From Daphnia carinata (Eukaryota > Arthropoda > Branchiopoda > Diplostraca > Daphniidae): a stretch of DNA of 64,000 bases. Numbering within the stretch: the stretch's first letter is position 1; each line of letters starts with the position of its first letter. The translations under genes were made by a program, and so were the position numbers. Positions 11,041 through 22,420 of the stretch are shown one piece after another. Location of the stretch: contig NC_081333.1 of NCBI RefSeq assembly GCF_022539665.2, positions 7,934,971 to 7,998,970 of the forward strand, read 5' to 3'. The notes below the pieces were generated by a model. It made no database searches. It was not told the origin of the DNA and saw nothing but the letters and a program-made list of their open reading frames with translations.

Positions 11041-14000
11041 CCACTGCCCAACTTTTTACAGCTGGCCTAAGAAGAAAAAATTAAAAAAAATAGAAAATGT
11101 GTTTATTTTATTCTGTTCTGTTGTACGGTAAATCGAAAACTGAAATCAATTATTATCTTCTTTTTGTGCAAAGCCAAATAATTTTATTTTCAATGTATTA
11201 ATAATATTTAATTTTAATTGCGATTTGCTTTTACAACACATAGATGGCGTTTCGGGCAATAGTTGGAAAATTGAACAGCTGCTTAAGTCGTTTTTTTGCC
11301 CTTTATTGTAGACAATTTACCAAGCGTTTAGGTGAGCAAACGGAAAGGGTTTGACGCAATGTAAGGATGTAAGAAGTTATTGACTGTATTCAAGAACTGA
11401 GGAAGTTACATTGTCCTATTGTTCACAGTAGGAAAGCGAAGAACGACGCAGGCCTTGACAAAGAATTCACGGCTGTCAGGTGTAATAGGTAAAGGCTACT
11501 AGCGCGATCGGCCTTGTATATAAATAAAAGAAGGTCATCGTTTCAACTGTGATGATTCTGACAACCTGTCCCCGTTTTACTGCCGATCTAATCCACCCTT
11601 TATATAATAGGCAAAACATACAAATATTGCCCAAGAAAAACGTATTTGATACAACAACTCAATGCACATCAGTGTGTATTCAGTTCATGAATTTTTGCCA
11701 CGCAAGATTACCATAAGAGACGCCCACGCAAAAATCCCTATTTTTTTTTTGCTGTATACTTTATACTACATTTAGTTTACAGTGTTTGCCGACAACCGCT
11801 TCCCAATTTCTCCTTGCTTAAGACATGAAACGTGAAAGAGAAAGAATGATTCCAACAGGGAAAAAGATATTCGTAATTGTGCAGTGTAATCGATAAGACA
11901 TTTTCTTGTTTTTCCTCATTTCATTTCTGTATTATATCTCTCGTCTTTACATTTCTGCATTAAACTCTATTTCCTCTTTCATTCCGAATGCGGTATGCTC
12001 GGGCGCTGATAGCTTCTAAGTTATGTGATCTTTCGACTTCTTTGGCCTGATCTAGTGCCCCTAGACAGACAGCTCAGCAGTCGAGGCTTTCTAATATAAA
12101 CGTAGGACATGCGGCACGCCACTATGATACACCCAGCTAACACTAGAAAGAAAAAAAAATTGAGAGAAAGAAGAAAAATAAAACTAAAAACCTGTTGGGG
12201 TTTCCAGGCGCAAGTGAGATCACGTGCATTTGAAAGAGAGAGAGAAAGGTGCACAGGTAGATGGGCCCGTTATATTTCTAGGATCATAAAAAGAAATTCT
12301 GCCTCCCAACTGTTTTCTCCTCTCGCAAAATAGGAACTTTGCGTCTACAATTACAAGACACACTCTCACTCCACCTCCAAATGACAACCCTCTCCATCTT
12401 TTCTCTTCGTTCCCCGCCTCTGTGGTTCATGTGCGTTTCGTAATTTTTTAATTTCTTACTACAGGCATTGGTATAAGCTCAAAAAGGGTGCTTCGATGTA
12501 TCTTTTTTGCTGTTAGTTTCTTTGCAAAATAGGAAGGAAAGAGAGAGGAGGAATTAGTGTCGTAGTCTTATGCGTTGTTATCGCATACGTTGTACCTGGT
12601 AGCGGTTTACGCTGAAAGTAAAAGTTACTAGATCCAGGGGAGGTGCTCATCTGCAGCTCCAACAGGTCTTTGCGTTTTTTTTCTTTTAGAAACTCCTTTG
12701 AATGGCGCCTTTGTTTCGACGTGCAAGAATCACAAAGTGTAGCTGGCGTACGACGCAAAACCTAAAAGAGAGAATACCTGAGAAGCCTAGTGAAAGAGAA
12801 AGACTGACAATAGAATGAAATAATCAAGGGCGTTTCTAGTAGAAAATGATACACATCCATCACAACAAATGTTGATCCTAGTATACAACCTACCTTAATT
12901 TTTTGCTTTAGCTTTCTGATGGTTTCTTTTCCCTTTTCATGCTCAATCAGAACCAACAGACAAACAAACCATATCATTTTGCTTTTGAGAGACTTAGTGT
13001 AATCCCTACACGCACACAAAATAAGTAGGTTGACTACTGAAGTAGAGTGACGGTTTTATATGGTTTTGTTTGGAGTCTATGCCGTATAGTATATGGTGCG
13101 GGTAAAACTTTGTGGTGCGCTCACCCGGTGGTATTGGAGAGTGTTAAATTCGGTAGTGTTTCTGTAGGAGCGAGAGGAAACCCGTAAGAGTACGAACAAC
13201 AAAGAAAAGGAGAATTAGAAAAGAGAAAAAGAAAAGGAACAGAAAAAGAACCGAAAACAAAACAAAAATTAATGACAGAAGAAGAGAGGCTTTTGACGGT
13301 TAGAAAGCTGGTGCGGCCGGTGCCTTGTTGCTGCTGGAGGGGTACACACGCGCAAACGTACGCAGCTTGAAGAAGCTAAAGCAAAGAAAAAAAGAAAGAA
13401 AGAAACAACCAATCCACCGCGGGACACGTAAGCAGGCAGTCTATTTTCGACTGCCTTCGACTCTACACGCGTTACAGGACACCCTCCCCTATCCGTAGCT
13501 CTCCATCGTAGTACACGAAAACATTTTACCTGTGGTCCCCAACATGTTATAATTCTTCCACGTTGTGTATGTGTTCTTCATCCAGAACCAGAAAAAAAAT
13601 TAACACTCAGGTTAGTTCTCCACTTGTTCCAAATTCTCCATTCGTTCGGCATCTGGGGAAACATCCAATTCAACAGTTGGTTTTTAAGTTATTTTGGCAA
13701 GTTATCAGCGAGCTTGATACTTATCAGAAAGAAGTGCTTCCTGGCCACTAGTGTGCACAATATTTTGAGTATAATTCCATATTCGTTGATTTCTAGTTGC
13801 AATTTCTCTCCTTTTGCCGCTGTTTTTAAAAAGCAGCCGTGTAGGTGTAGTACGGTGAAATGTGGGTCCTGTCTTGATGATCCATTGTCTCGGTACACAC
13901 AGGGAGGGAGTGCTGTAGGAGAGCCTTCTCATCGTAGCGCGTCCGCACTTTCACCGCCCGTCTCTACGTGTGTTTACGGACCCGAGGATATTAAGCGCAC

Positions 14001-14735
14001 TCACGCGGCCGGGAGAGAAAGAGAGAGGGAGAAAGAGAAAGAGAGATGGAACGAAAGAGAAGCGAGCAAAAAAAAAAAAAAATGGGTTGAGCAAAAAGAG
14101 AAAAGCGGGATTTAGCAGACGCACATACACCTAGGTAGACTAGACGCATAGCGCTGCTACCGATGGGGAAGCGAAAGGAGAGCTTTGTTCTTTTTGGACT
14201 ACTGGTGCTACCCTCACAAGAATCGTTGTTTTTCGTTTCTTTCTTCTTTTCCTTTTTTTCATTTATGGCGTGACTTCACCTGCTGACAGTGGCCTCTTGT
14301 TATTCAGATAAGAAGGGTCTCCTCGTTGACGGAGAAAGTGAACGCGGACATGCAGATTTACTTCTTCTAGGAATGAGAATGAAGAAGGAGCGAGAGGAAT
14401 TTGCGTCGTTATACATTCGTGACGGGCGACAAGAATGGCATGACCTGTTCATTTTTTTTCGTCCACTTAGTGCTGGTGTCTTAAACAGATATTATTAAGG
14501 AAAGAGAGAGGATATGAAGTAGTAGGGAAGGCCGAAGAGAAAACGGGAAGCTCTATGAGATCGAGAGAGAGAGAATGTTTGCATTCCCTACCCATTGAGG
14601 TTTTTCTTTTAACATTTTCTCTGACTTTTTCTCTTTTCTAATGCTGCAACAACTTTCGTATCTTTACGTTTCGCTATTCTTCTCTTATTAAAAAAGAAAT
14701 GAAACACAAATGAAATTACATACAGGTAAAGGAAG
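11041..14735. other. Long non-coding interval upstream of the NADPH oxidase
   Basis: This ~3.7 kb holds no exon I can support on either strand. I searched it for EF-hand exons of the oxidase and saw none. It is rich in purine tracts (GA-rich at 14008-14060, A/G-rich near 13200-13260 and 13380-13410) and has a GC-richer patch near 13290-13470 that may be a promoter or 5' UTR. A likely 5' UTR splice acceptor (TACATACAG, ending 14725) lies just before the first coding ATG at 14736. Confidence 0.5.
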
Positions 14736-17700
14736 ATGTGCCGATTGGAACGATGGATCATTCACGCGGGAAATCATCGGACGTGTTTCAGTTTCGGCAT
14801 CATCTTGGTTGTCATTCATCTGGTTCTGGTTGCCGAACGGGTCTATCGGTACAGGCATTCAGGTGCGTGGATTGTAATTGCCAGGTCTTCAGGTATACAT
14901 CTCCTAAGCTTTATTTTGAATTATGGTGTATGTAACAATGTACGCAAATCTAACCAATTGGCCTCTATAATTTTTTTTAGGTCAGTGTCTTCATTTTGAT
15001 TGTGCACTCGTCCTTTTGCTGACGCTACGGAGATGCTTCACCTGGCTGCGCTCGAAAGGAATGGACTGGCTTCTACCGCTTGACCGGCACATCTACTTCC
15101 ATAAAATGATCGGATGGCTCATCTGTGTTTTCAGTGTGGTCCATACGGTGGCTCACATCATCAACTACGGTGAGTGAATTTTCACGTTTCTCTTATCCAA
15201 AGTTCCATCTCTTTGGCGATGCTCCAAAACTTTCCTTTTTCTTGGGTCCTGATGGTTTCTGTGTGTCGCACACAACAACTTTTTCGTTGTGTTTTCCCCA
15301 ATCCATGCGCTTCAATCACCATACTCCGGAAAAGGCAGCAGCTCACCTGCATTTCGGGGAGTTCCATTAGAGACCCTATTTACATTAGTTACCGTTTAAA
15401 CAGTCTATGCGAACTTTCGATTGCTAGCGCCTCAGCGATCACAAGCTTTCATTTTCTAATTGCGAAGAAACTTGTTTTCTTTTTTTTTTTTCGCTTGTTT
15501 TCTCCGGTTTGCATTCTAACACGTTTTGATGTATGGTAGTGTAGCCTTCACTTTCCATTTAAAAAAGGTCATCATTTTAAAATTTCATTCTGCTTTACAA
15601 AATCTACTGAACAAAAACAGGAATCATGAGTCGAGGAAACGCAGCCAAAATGAAGGATTACCTTTTCGACAAGACCGCTGGTTGGATTCCCGGAATAGTA
15701 ACACCCAGTGGTTTCGCAATTTTGTTTCTCCTATTCATCATGGGTCTCTTTTCTCACCGTTTGGTCCGGAAGTCGGGTCGTTTTGAGGTATGTAGTAATG
15801 CAACTTTCGCCTCTACTACTTTCCCCTTCGACGCTGACTTACAAGATAAGTCATAAAAAATGACACACATCACTTTCCAACGATGTTGGATTACAATGCA
15901 CTCACAAAAACAATCCTGGGAAAATTTCCGACCCAAGACATTTTATGGCCAGCGTTGCTCCGACGGATTATGACCAAAATAGTCTTCTTTTTGTTTTTTA
16001 AGGCACTCGAAGAGATTTTTCATGGCGCAATAGTAAAACATTATTGTCTTCTTTTTATTGCCCAGTTATTCTACTGGACCCACATGTTGTGCCTTCCTTT
16101 CTTCTTGTTGATGATTCTACATGCTGGCAACGTTTGGAAGTGGCTTATTGTACCTCTGTGCCTCTTCGGTGCCGAAATCGGATACCGCATCGGGTTTATT
16201 TGTTGTTCAGAACGCGGTAGGACTCAAGTCACCTCTTTACAACTCTTACCCAACCAGGTATGTAAAATCAACCAAGATCTTGCTGATTGTTCTCAGCAGC
16301 ACCCAAAGATGTTCGTTACTGATCCATGTTAGGTGGTGCGGCTAAAAATTGAACGTCCACCAGATTTCGAGTTTCACGCCGGAGATTACGTTTACGTCAA
16401 CATTCCTCAAGTGGCCAGGTTTGAATGGCATCCGTTCACAATCAGCAGTGCCCCCGAACATGAAGGTATCAAATGGCTCAATCGATGAATCTATGTAAAA
16501 ACAAAAACAAAAAAAACAGAACTGATTTAGAAACGATTTGATTTGATCTATCTTATTTCAAGATTACATGACGCTTCATGTGAGAGTCGCGGGTGGATGG
16601 ACGGGACGGCTATATTCAATGTGTCAAGAAGACGCCGAACGGCTAGAGCGGAAACAATCCAGACATCGAATTGTTCAGCAACAGATCTCTGATAAATTAA
16701 GTCCATTCCAGTCCATGCCGATGCACTTGGAGAAGTCAGTTGCCGTAACGGGCCAGGATAATCCGGCTTTCCATGAACAGGAATCTACCTCATTGCCAGT
16801 AATCAGTAGTGAAGTGGCCATAAGCATCGTCTCTACAACCGAAAATATCAGAAATACTTTCAAGGATTTGTTACCAACAGAAGTAGCTATTTCATTCCAC
16901 CATGACAGCTTTTTCCTTACTCTGTTTTTCTGAAATAACTTTATTAATGAATGCAGATGCCAATCATGTTGGATGGCCCATACAGTGGCTCGGCAATGCG
17001 CGCATGGAATTGTCGTCACGCCCTTTTTATTGCCGGCGGAATAGGCGTAACGCCGTTTGCTTCCCTTCTCCAATCTTTGGTAAGCAGATACCAGAGCGCG
17101 ATGAATGAATGCCCCCATTGCCATCAATCCTGTTGCACGAATGTCCCCAGTTCCCTGGGTAAACTACGTCATGTAAGTTTTAGATAACGTGTGTGAAAAT
17201 GAATTTAAATTACACCAGCATACTCTTCTTAAACCTTAGGTGGACTTCATGTGGGTGAATAGAGATCTCCTCAGCTTCCAGTGGTTCCTGGAGCTTCTGC
17301 TGGATTTGGATAAAGAACAGTCCGTCAGAGGCAGCGTAATGGAGAATTTCCTCGACATCCAGCTGTTTCAGACGGGCACTAAAACGATGCCCGATCCCCA
17401 TGAGCCATGTGCCAGTTGCCGCGAATCTCTAGCAGTTACTCCGCAGATACAAACAGACCTTCTCGATGCCAACGCGATCGTTCCATCAGCACCGGCCTCT
17501 CAGGTGACTGGTAGATGCCCTTATTGCACAATCCGACAAGTGAAACACTTACTCAACTACGGTCGGCCTATTTGGGATGAGGTTGGTAATTTCTCCATAC
17601 AATCAATCTAAAAATGAAAAAGATGTTTTAAATTGCTTCTTTGGAATTCGTAGGTATTCAGAGACGTGGCTCTACGCAGTGGTGGCCAAGTGACCGTTTT

Positions 17701-17785
17701 CTATTGTGGACCGGCTTCTATGGCCCGCGTGGTTATGGCGCAATGCAAAAAATTCGGCTTCACTTTCACCAAAGAAATTTCCTGA
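14736..17785 (+). CDS. NADPH oxidase, NOX5-like, short form without EF hands
   Basis: Nine exons: 14736-14892, 14981-15169, 15621-15787, 16066-16257, 16333-16465, 16563-16882, 16957-17172, 17240-17581, 17654-17785; 615 residues in frame. It moves electrons from NADPH through FAD and two haems across the membrane to O2, making superoxide. The haem ligands are visible: His93/His107 (FHKMIGW...VVHTVAH) and His177/His190 (WTHML...LMILH). FAD motif HPFTISSAPE starts at 268; NADPH motifs are GGIGVTPFASLL (from 413) and YCGPAS (from 589). The FYWTHML, LHAGNVWKWL and ECPHCHQSC stretches are closest to NOX5. The start ATG is chosen because its frame has a stop (TAA, 14727) just upstream, so calcium-binding EF hands are absent unless a distant exon is missed. 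It ends KFGFTFTKEIS, lacking the usual C-terminal Phe. Three CxxC pairs (438/441, 515/518, 551/554) are unusual. An arthropod-specific NOX subgroup is possible. Confidence 0.88.
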
Positions 17786-18381
17786 ACGCAAATAACAATA
17801 TGTAAACAAACAAAAAAAAAACAGACCTATACGGCTACACGGGACAGAAGTTTAGAAACAACTCATTACACCTTCTAATCTCATGTGATATGTACATTGA
17901 ACGACGTAACGAAAAAACAAAACCACATTTTCTATCCTCGCAAACCTGAAAATGCTAATAAGAAATGTTGGCATAAAAGATTCAGCGAGAAGATGTGAAT
18001 ACTTCCACCGTATGGATATTGTTTGAGTTACTAAAATGATCGGAATTTGTATTACACTTTTTATACTTACGTAAGTCACTAACGGCAATAAACTTGAACG
18101 TTTTTGAATGTAATAGGTTTTAACCTTCGTATTTTTTCTTCTGGGCAGACAAAGCCAAATGAATGAGACAAAACAAAAGGTTAATATCAAAAAATTAAAT
18201 CACCAGTATTTACTTGCGGACAACTGAGCATCAAGCAATATCAGTGCCACCGCTGAACATAAACGGCGCTTAGATTGCCAAACATAAAAAAGAAAACATA
18301 TTGTTACTTTTTTCTTTTTATCCAAGTCATATTTGCTTGTGAAGAAACTTGTCGTTTTTTTTCTCTTTGTAAATTAAACAT
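17786..18381. other. Convergent 3' region of NADPH oxidase and HIRA
   Basis: About 600 bp between two converging genes, without coding exons. AATAAA at 18087-18092 on the plus strand is a plausible oxidase poly(A) signal. Confidence 0.5.
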
Positions 18382-21300
18382 TCAAAATTCCGTGAGCATT
18401 TTGAGCTGCTGCTGAAATTCCGTGCACAGTCGTTGCATCTTAACATTAGTGGCCATCACCTGCAGCACTTGCTGCAGCAGGTCGTTTTTCTTCATTGTCT
18501 AGATTTCACCAAAACTTGATTGATTAGACTGACCTAAAATCTGAATTGAATGAAATTTACCAGTATGGTGGGTTGCCAATTCTTTCCCCTTTGGCTTGAT
18601 CGATGTACGGGACCAAGTAAATCTTCACACAAACTTCGAAGTCGGTCCTCCATTCCTGGCATGCATTAAACATGTTTTATAGAAAAGTTGCTTTAAAACT
18701 TTAGACAACTAGCTTACCCTGTTGAGCCATATATTTAACTTTGGTCATGAGCCACGTTCGATATTCAGCTGGTGAGTTCAACTCGGCCAATGCACTCATT
18801 TTCATATCGGCATAGCTGATGCTGCAGATTATCTTGGACTCCACATTGTTAATTACGGAGCTTCGGCTTGGTCCGGAGCCAAAACTTCCACTGCTCGAAA
18901 TTCCCTGTAGATCTGAACCATGACGAAGGGGATCCATGGCGTCAGCCAGAAGTAACCTAAAGCCAAGAGTGCTCAGTTACTTCCTCTTTAGAAAGTGAGT
19001 ACAAAACGTTTAATACCAAGTGTCCATATCAGTGGAATATGTGTAGGTCTTACTATTCGAAAAGCTCAAAATAGGAAGTCCCGTATCTCTTATTGTGCAC
19101 GACGTAAGCGTAACCGATCCATCTATATATATATATTGGCTAGTTAACATAACCAGTTGGGAAATTTTCTATAAGATGCCAGACTAACCTGAATCAGTCA
19201 AACTTAGAATCGACGTTTTAAGAGTAGATTTTCTTTTTATGATATCCCACACATTCATCTGTCCATGTGCCGTCACGACTGATACAAAATGATCTTGAAC
19301 CCTGAGGTGGACCGCCGGTCCTTGCAACTTAATGCCAGGTATTATCCGCGAACCATCCCCCACAGCAAAACAGTGAAGGGTAGCATCAGAACACGTTACA
19401 GCAACACAGTATACGCTAGCTGCACACCCGATCATGGGGCTTGACATAAATATATCCCACGCAACCTACACGCAATGAGCTTTACAGTATTATTTAATAA
19501 TTACAAGAAATTCAGAATATACCTTTCCATGCATTGCGCAGCTTAACTTGTGTACAGCCATTTTATGACCAACAAAATAGGATTGGTTTTCGATCTCAAA
19601 ACTTCTCCCGCAAGACGCCTGATAAGAAGGTCGTACAATTACAACAATTAAATCTTGAAATTCTATAATAAAACTTACTGGAACGGAAAAAGATTTCTGT
19701 ACAGACAAAGGAGCGATTGCTACTTTATCAGAATCGGGAGATCGAAATATTGAGATGCCAGTGGTGGCAACAGAGGCGGCGCTCGAACCAGATGTTCTGA
19801 CGGAAACAACGCTCCTTTCCGGCTCATTTCTTTCGAGCCTGCGATTCAGTAAAATGTTAGACATCTCTTTCCGTGCGTTTACTTGAGGTGGGGGCGGTGA
19901 GGTAGAAGTCGTGCTGGAGAGACCTGGCTTAGTCACTTCGTCTCGTTTCTCCACGACGATCTTGCTCCTCGATTCCGTAGAACTACTAAACGTTGGCTGG
20001 ACCAAGGCAGCTGAAGAATGATTGCTTGCGTGACTAGATTGGGCATCGTCTTCTTCCATGAGTGGTGGTATAAATACTGGCGTGATGCGTCGCCTACCAT
20101 CCACCGTCCGGGTTTCTATTTGTTTGTCTGTGGGACCCTTGGCTACAATCTGACTGGTCCTGGAAGCACGGGAGTCTGAAGATAACATTCCACCATCTTC
20201 TTCTATGACCGAAGGCACAGAAGGTTCAACCACTTGCGGTTGAATCCAATCGGGGTCTTCGATTACAATAGAGGCTTTCTTGTCAACACCAGTTGAAAAG
20301 GATTTTTTGCCATACATCCGTTGGAAAAGGTTTTCTTTTTCTTCCACACTTACAACCTGTCCGAGCTCTTTGTCGTCGAATTCAATATAGGCTACAGATC
20401 CGTCCCACGAACAAGCCATTAGCTGGTAACCAGATCGACTCCAAGACAAATCAAGGACCTAAAAAAAATTTAAATTTAAGAATCATGGAGATAAATAGAC
20501 CAAAAAAAATAAACAAGGTTTTCTTACAGAATTAAGGAAGAGTTCATGGATGACAACAAGCGGTCTTTTTAGAGAAGTTAGCCAAATAGAAAGCGATCTG
20601 TCTCGGGAACCTATGGCACAGCAGCAGTAGTTGGTCCCTTTGTGCAGCGCTGACTTTCTTAGCATGTTACTGTTGAAGCTCTAAGAATTTATTCGAAAAA
20701 CTTTACTTCAATTGCAGCAATAAGAGTTACATGGTCTTCACCCACCACACATGTAATTGCTTTGCGATGTCCAACAAAATCTTTATCCGTTTTCCAGCCT
20801 TCGCGTTCAATGATCTGCGCGGTGGGTCCACCTCCATTCATGGCCTGATACAAATAAAATGTAGTGTATGTTCGCGTAACGTCAACGAACACCGATCACC
20901 ATATCAAAACAAGTAATATTTAACTGTAAACTTACATGCGCCGAGACCAAATATTGTCCATCGGGTGACCAGTTTAACCTTAGGACGTGAGTTGTACCTC
21001 CACACTGAATAAGTGAAATATTTGTAGAGAAATCGTAATTGAAATTGTTTGATTTAAACGTACCTCTTCAAAAGGTTCTGTAACTACTGTTTCTTGTTTC
21101 CAGTCCGCTGTCTTCCATACTCGAACTGTTTTGTCATCCGACTGTGATGCAACATATTTTCCTAAAATAACGTTATAGATAAATTTTTGTAAACATTCCA
21201 CATTGAATTAACGGCTCTGCATTACCAATTGGATCCCATGCAATCCCTTTGACTAATCCAGTATGCCCTTTCAAAACTGCAATGGATTCAGGCATGTTTA

Positions 21301-22132
21301 ACATATTCCAAATGCGGACTGTATTGTCGACTGATGAGGATGCCAGGTACTGATCATCAGGTGACCACCCAAGATCCAAAACATCTCCACTGTGACCTCT
21401 GAGAGTAGAAACACACCTCCAATGTTCAACATTGGTTTTCCCACCACCGCCAAATATAGTGCTCCCTATAAGCATATGACATAATGTTAAAGAGAAATTA
21501 ATAAAATAAGTTATTGTTTATTACCTCCATAACGACTGAGCTGCCAAATCATGACAAGTTTGTCATCACCTCCTGAAGCCAAGTATTGACCTGAATTGGA
21601 CCATCTGACACAGTTGACACATGCTACACAAAAAGTGAACCTTTTCATCAATTGAGAAGTTCTATTTTTATGACATAAATGTATTATACCTAGATGGTTA
21701 TCCATCTGGCACAGTAATTTTGGAATATTGTCATCTTGTTCTGCTTGTTCTTTAACAATTGGTGCCACATTCCATATAACAACACGGCCAGAATCATCAC
21801 CTATACATTAAAAGGAAAAAAATCATTAATACCTTTCCGATAACACTTCAGTAATGGTTGCAAAAAGCTTGCTAAGCAAAACATTTGGTTAAAAAGTCTT
21901 ACCTTGGCCACCAGTAGCAAATTTGGAGCCATCTGGATGAATATCAATGGAAAAAATGGGTTTACCTGCAGAAAGGTGTAATGAAATTATGAAGCATTAC
22001 AGTGAAAACTCAACGACCAAGCAGTCGATGCCGAACAAAACATGTGTTTCCCACGTTTAGATTAAATTAGTTTTTTATTTTTAAATTTTGTTTACCATCG
22101 TGTGTAACCCATGCAGGTTTTAACAATTTCAT
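18382..22132 (-). CDS. HIRA: Histone chaperone HIRA
   Basis: Sixteen exons: complement of 18382-18498, 18561-18655, 18718-18956, 19017-19122, 19189-19465, 19523-19618, 19679-20458, 20528-20680, 20746-20844, 20936-21004, 21064-21161, 21226-21465, 21525-21623, 21690-21800, 21903-21965 and 22096-22132; 892 residues in frame. HIRA is the scaffold of the replication-independent H3.3 deposition complex with UBN1 and CABIN1, using ASF1 as donor. The first ~370 residues are a WD40 propeller ([18 protein letters not shown] at the start; repeats such as [41 protein letters not shown]). The ASF1-binding B-domain is conserved as [13 protein letters not shown] (~438-450). The Hira domain fills the C-terminus with [20 protein letters not shown] and [10 protein letters not shown]. 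The linker is shorter than in human HIRA (~1017 residues). It is divergent with FTSJ3. Confidence 0.95.
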
Positions 22133-22420
22133 TTCTTAACCGAATAGATTACAACTTTTAGCTGTAAATTTGAGACATCTTTAGAATTTCCTCCTTATTG
22201 AATTGAAAGAGCGGTTGAAGTTTCAGCTGTCAGGGCCACCTACTGGTGTTATTGGTAGTTCCGTGCGACTCTTGCCGCATTCTGCCGACAGGGCACTTGC
22301 TGTTAAACAGCGGTAGTCTGCTGGAACCACGTGTATGACAGGTTTTAGTTCGACACCGACTTGGAACACAACGCTTTGTAATTTTACTATTCGACAAACT
22401 GGAAATTGTTAATATAAAAA
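22133..22420. promoter_or_regulatory. Divergent promoter shared by HIRA and FTSJ3
   Basis: Only 288 bp separate the two start codons, which face away from each other. There is no TATA box at a sensible distance on either strand; an ATTGG (CCAAT on the minus strand) occurs near 22251. A TATA-less bidirectional promoter is the simplest reading. Confidence 0.6.

Noticed and set aside
14289-14498. Open frame upstream of the oxidase that might have been an EF-hand exon
   Set aside because: No D-x-D-x-G loop, no phase-compatible splice sites, purine-rich low-complexity context.
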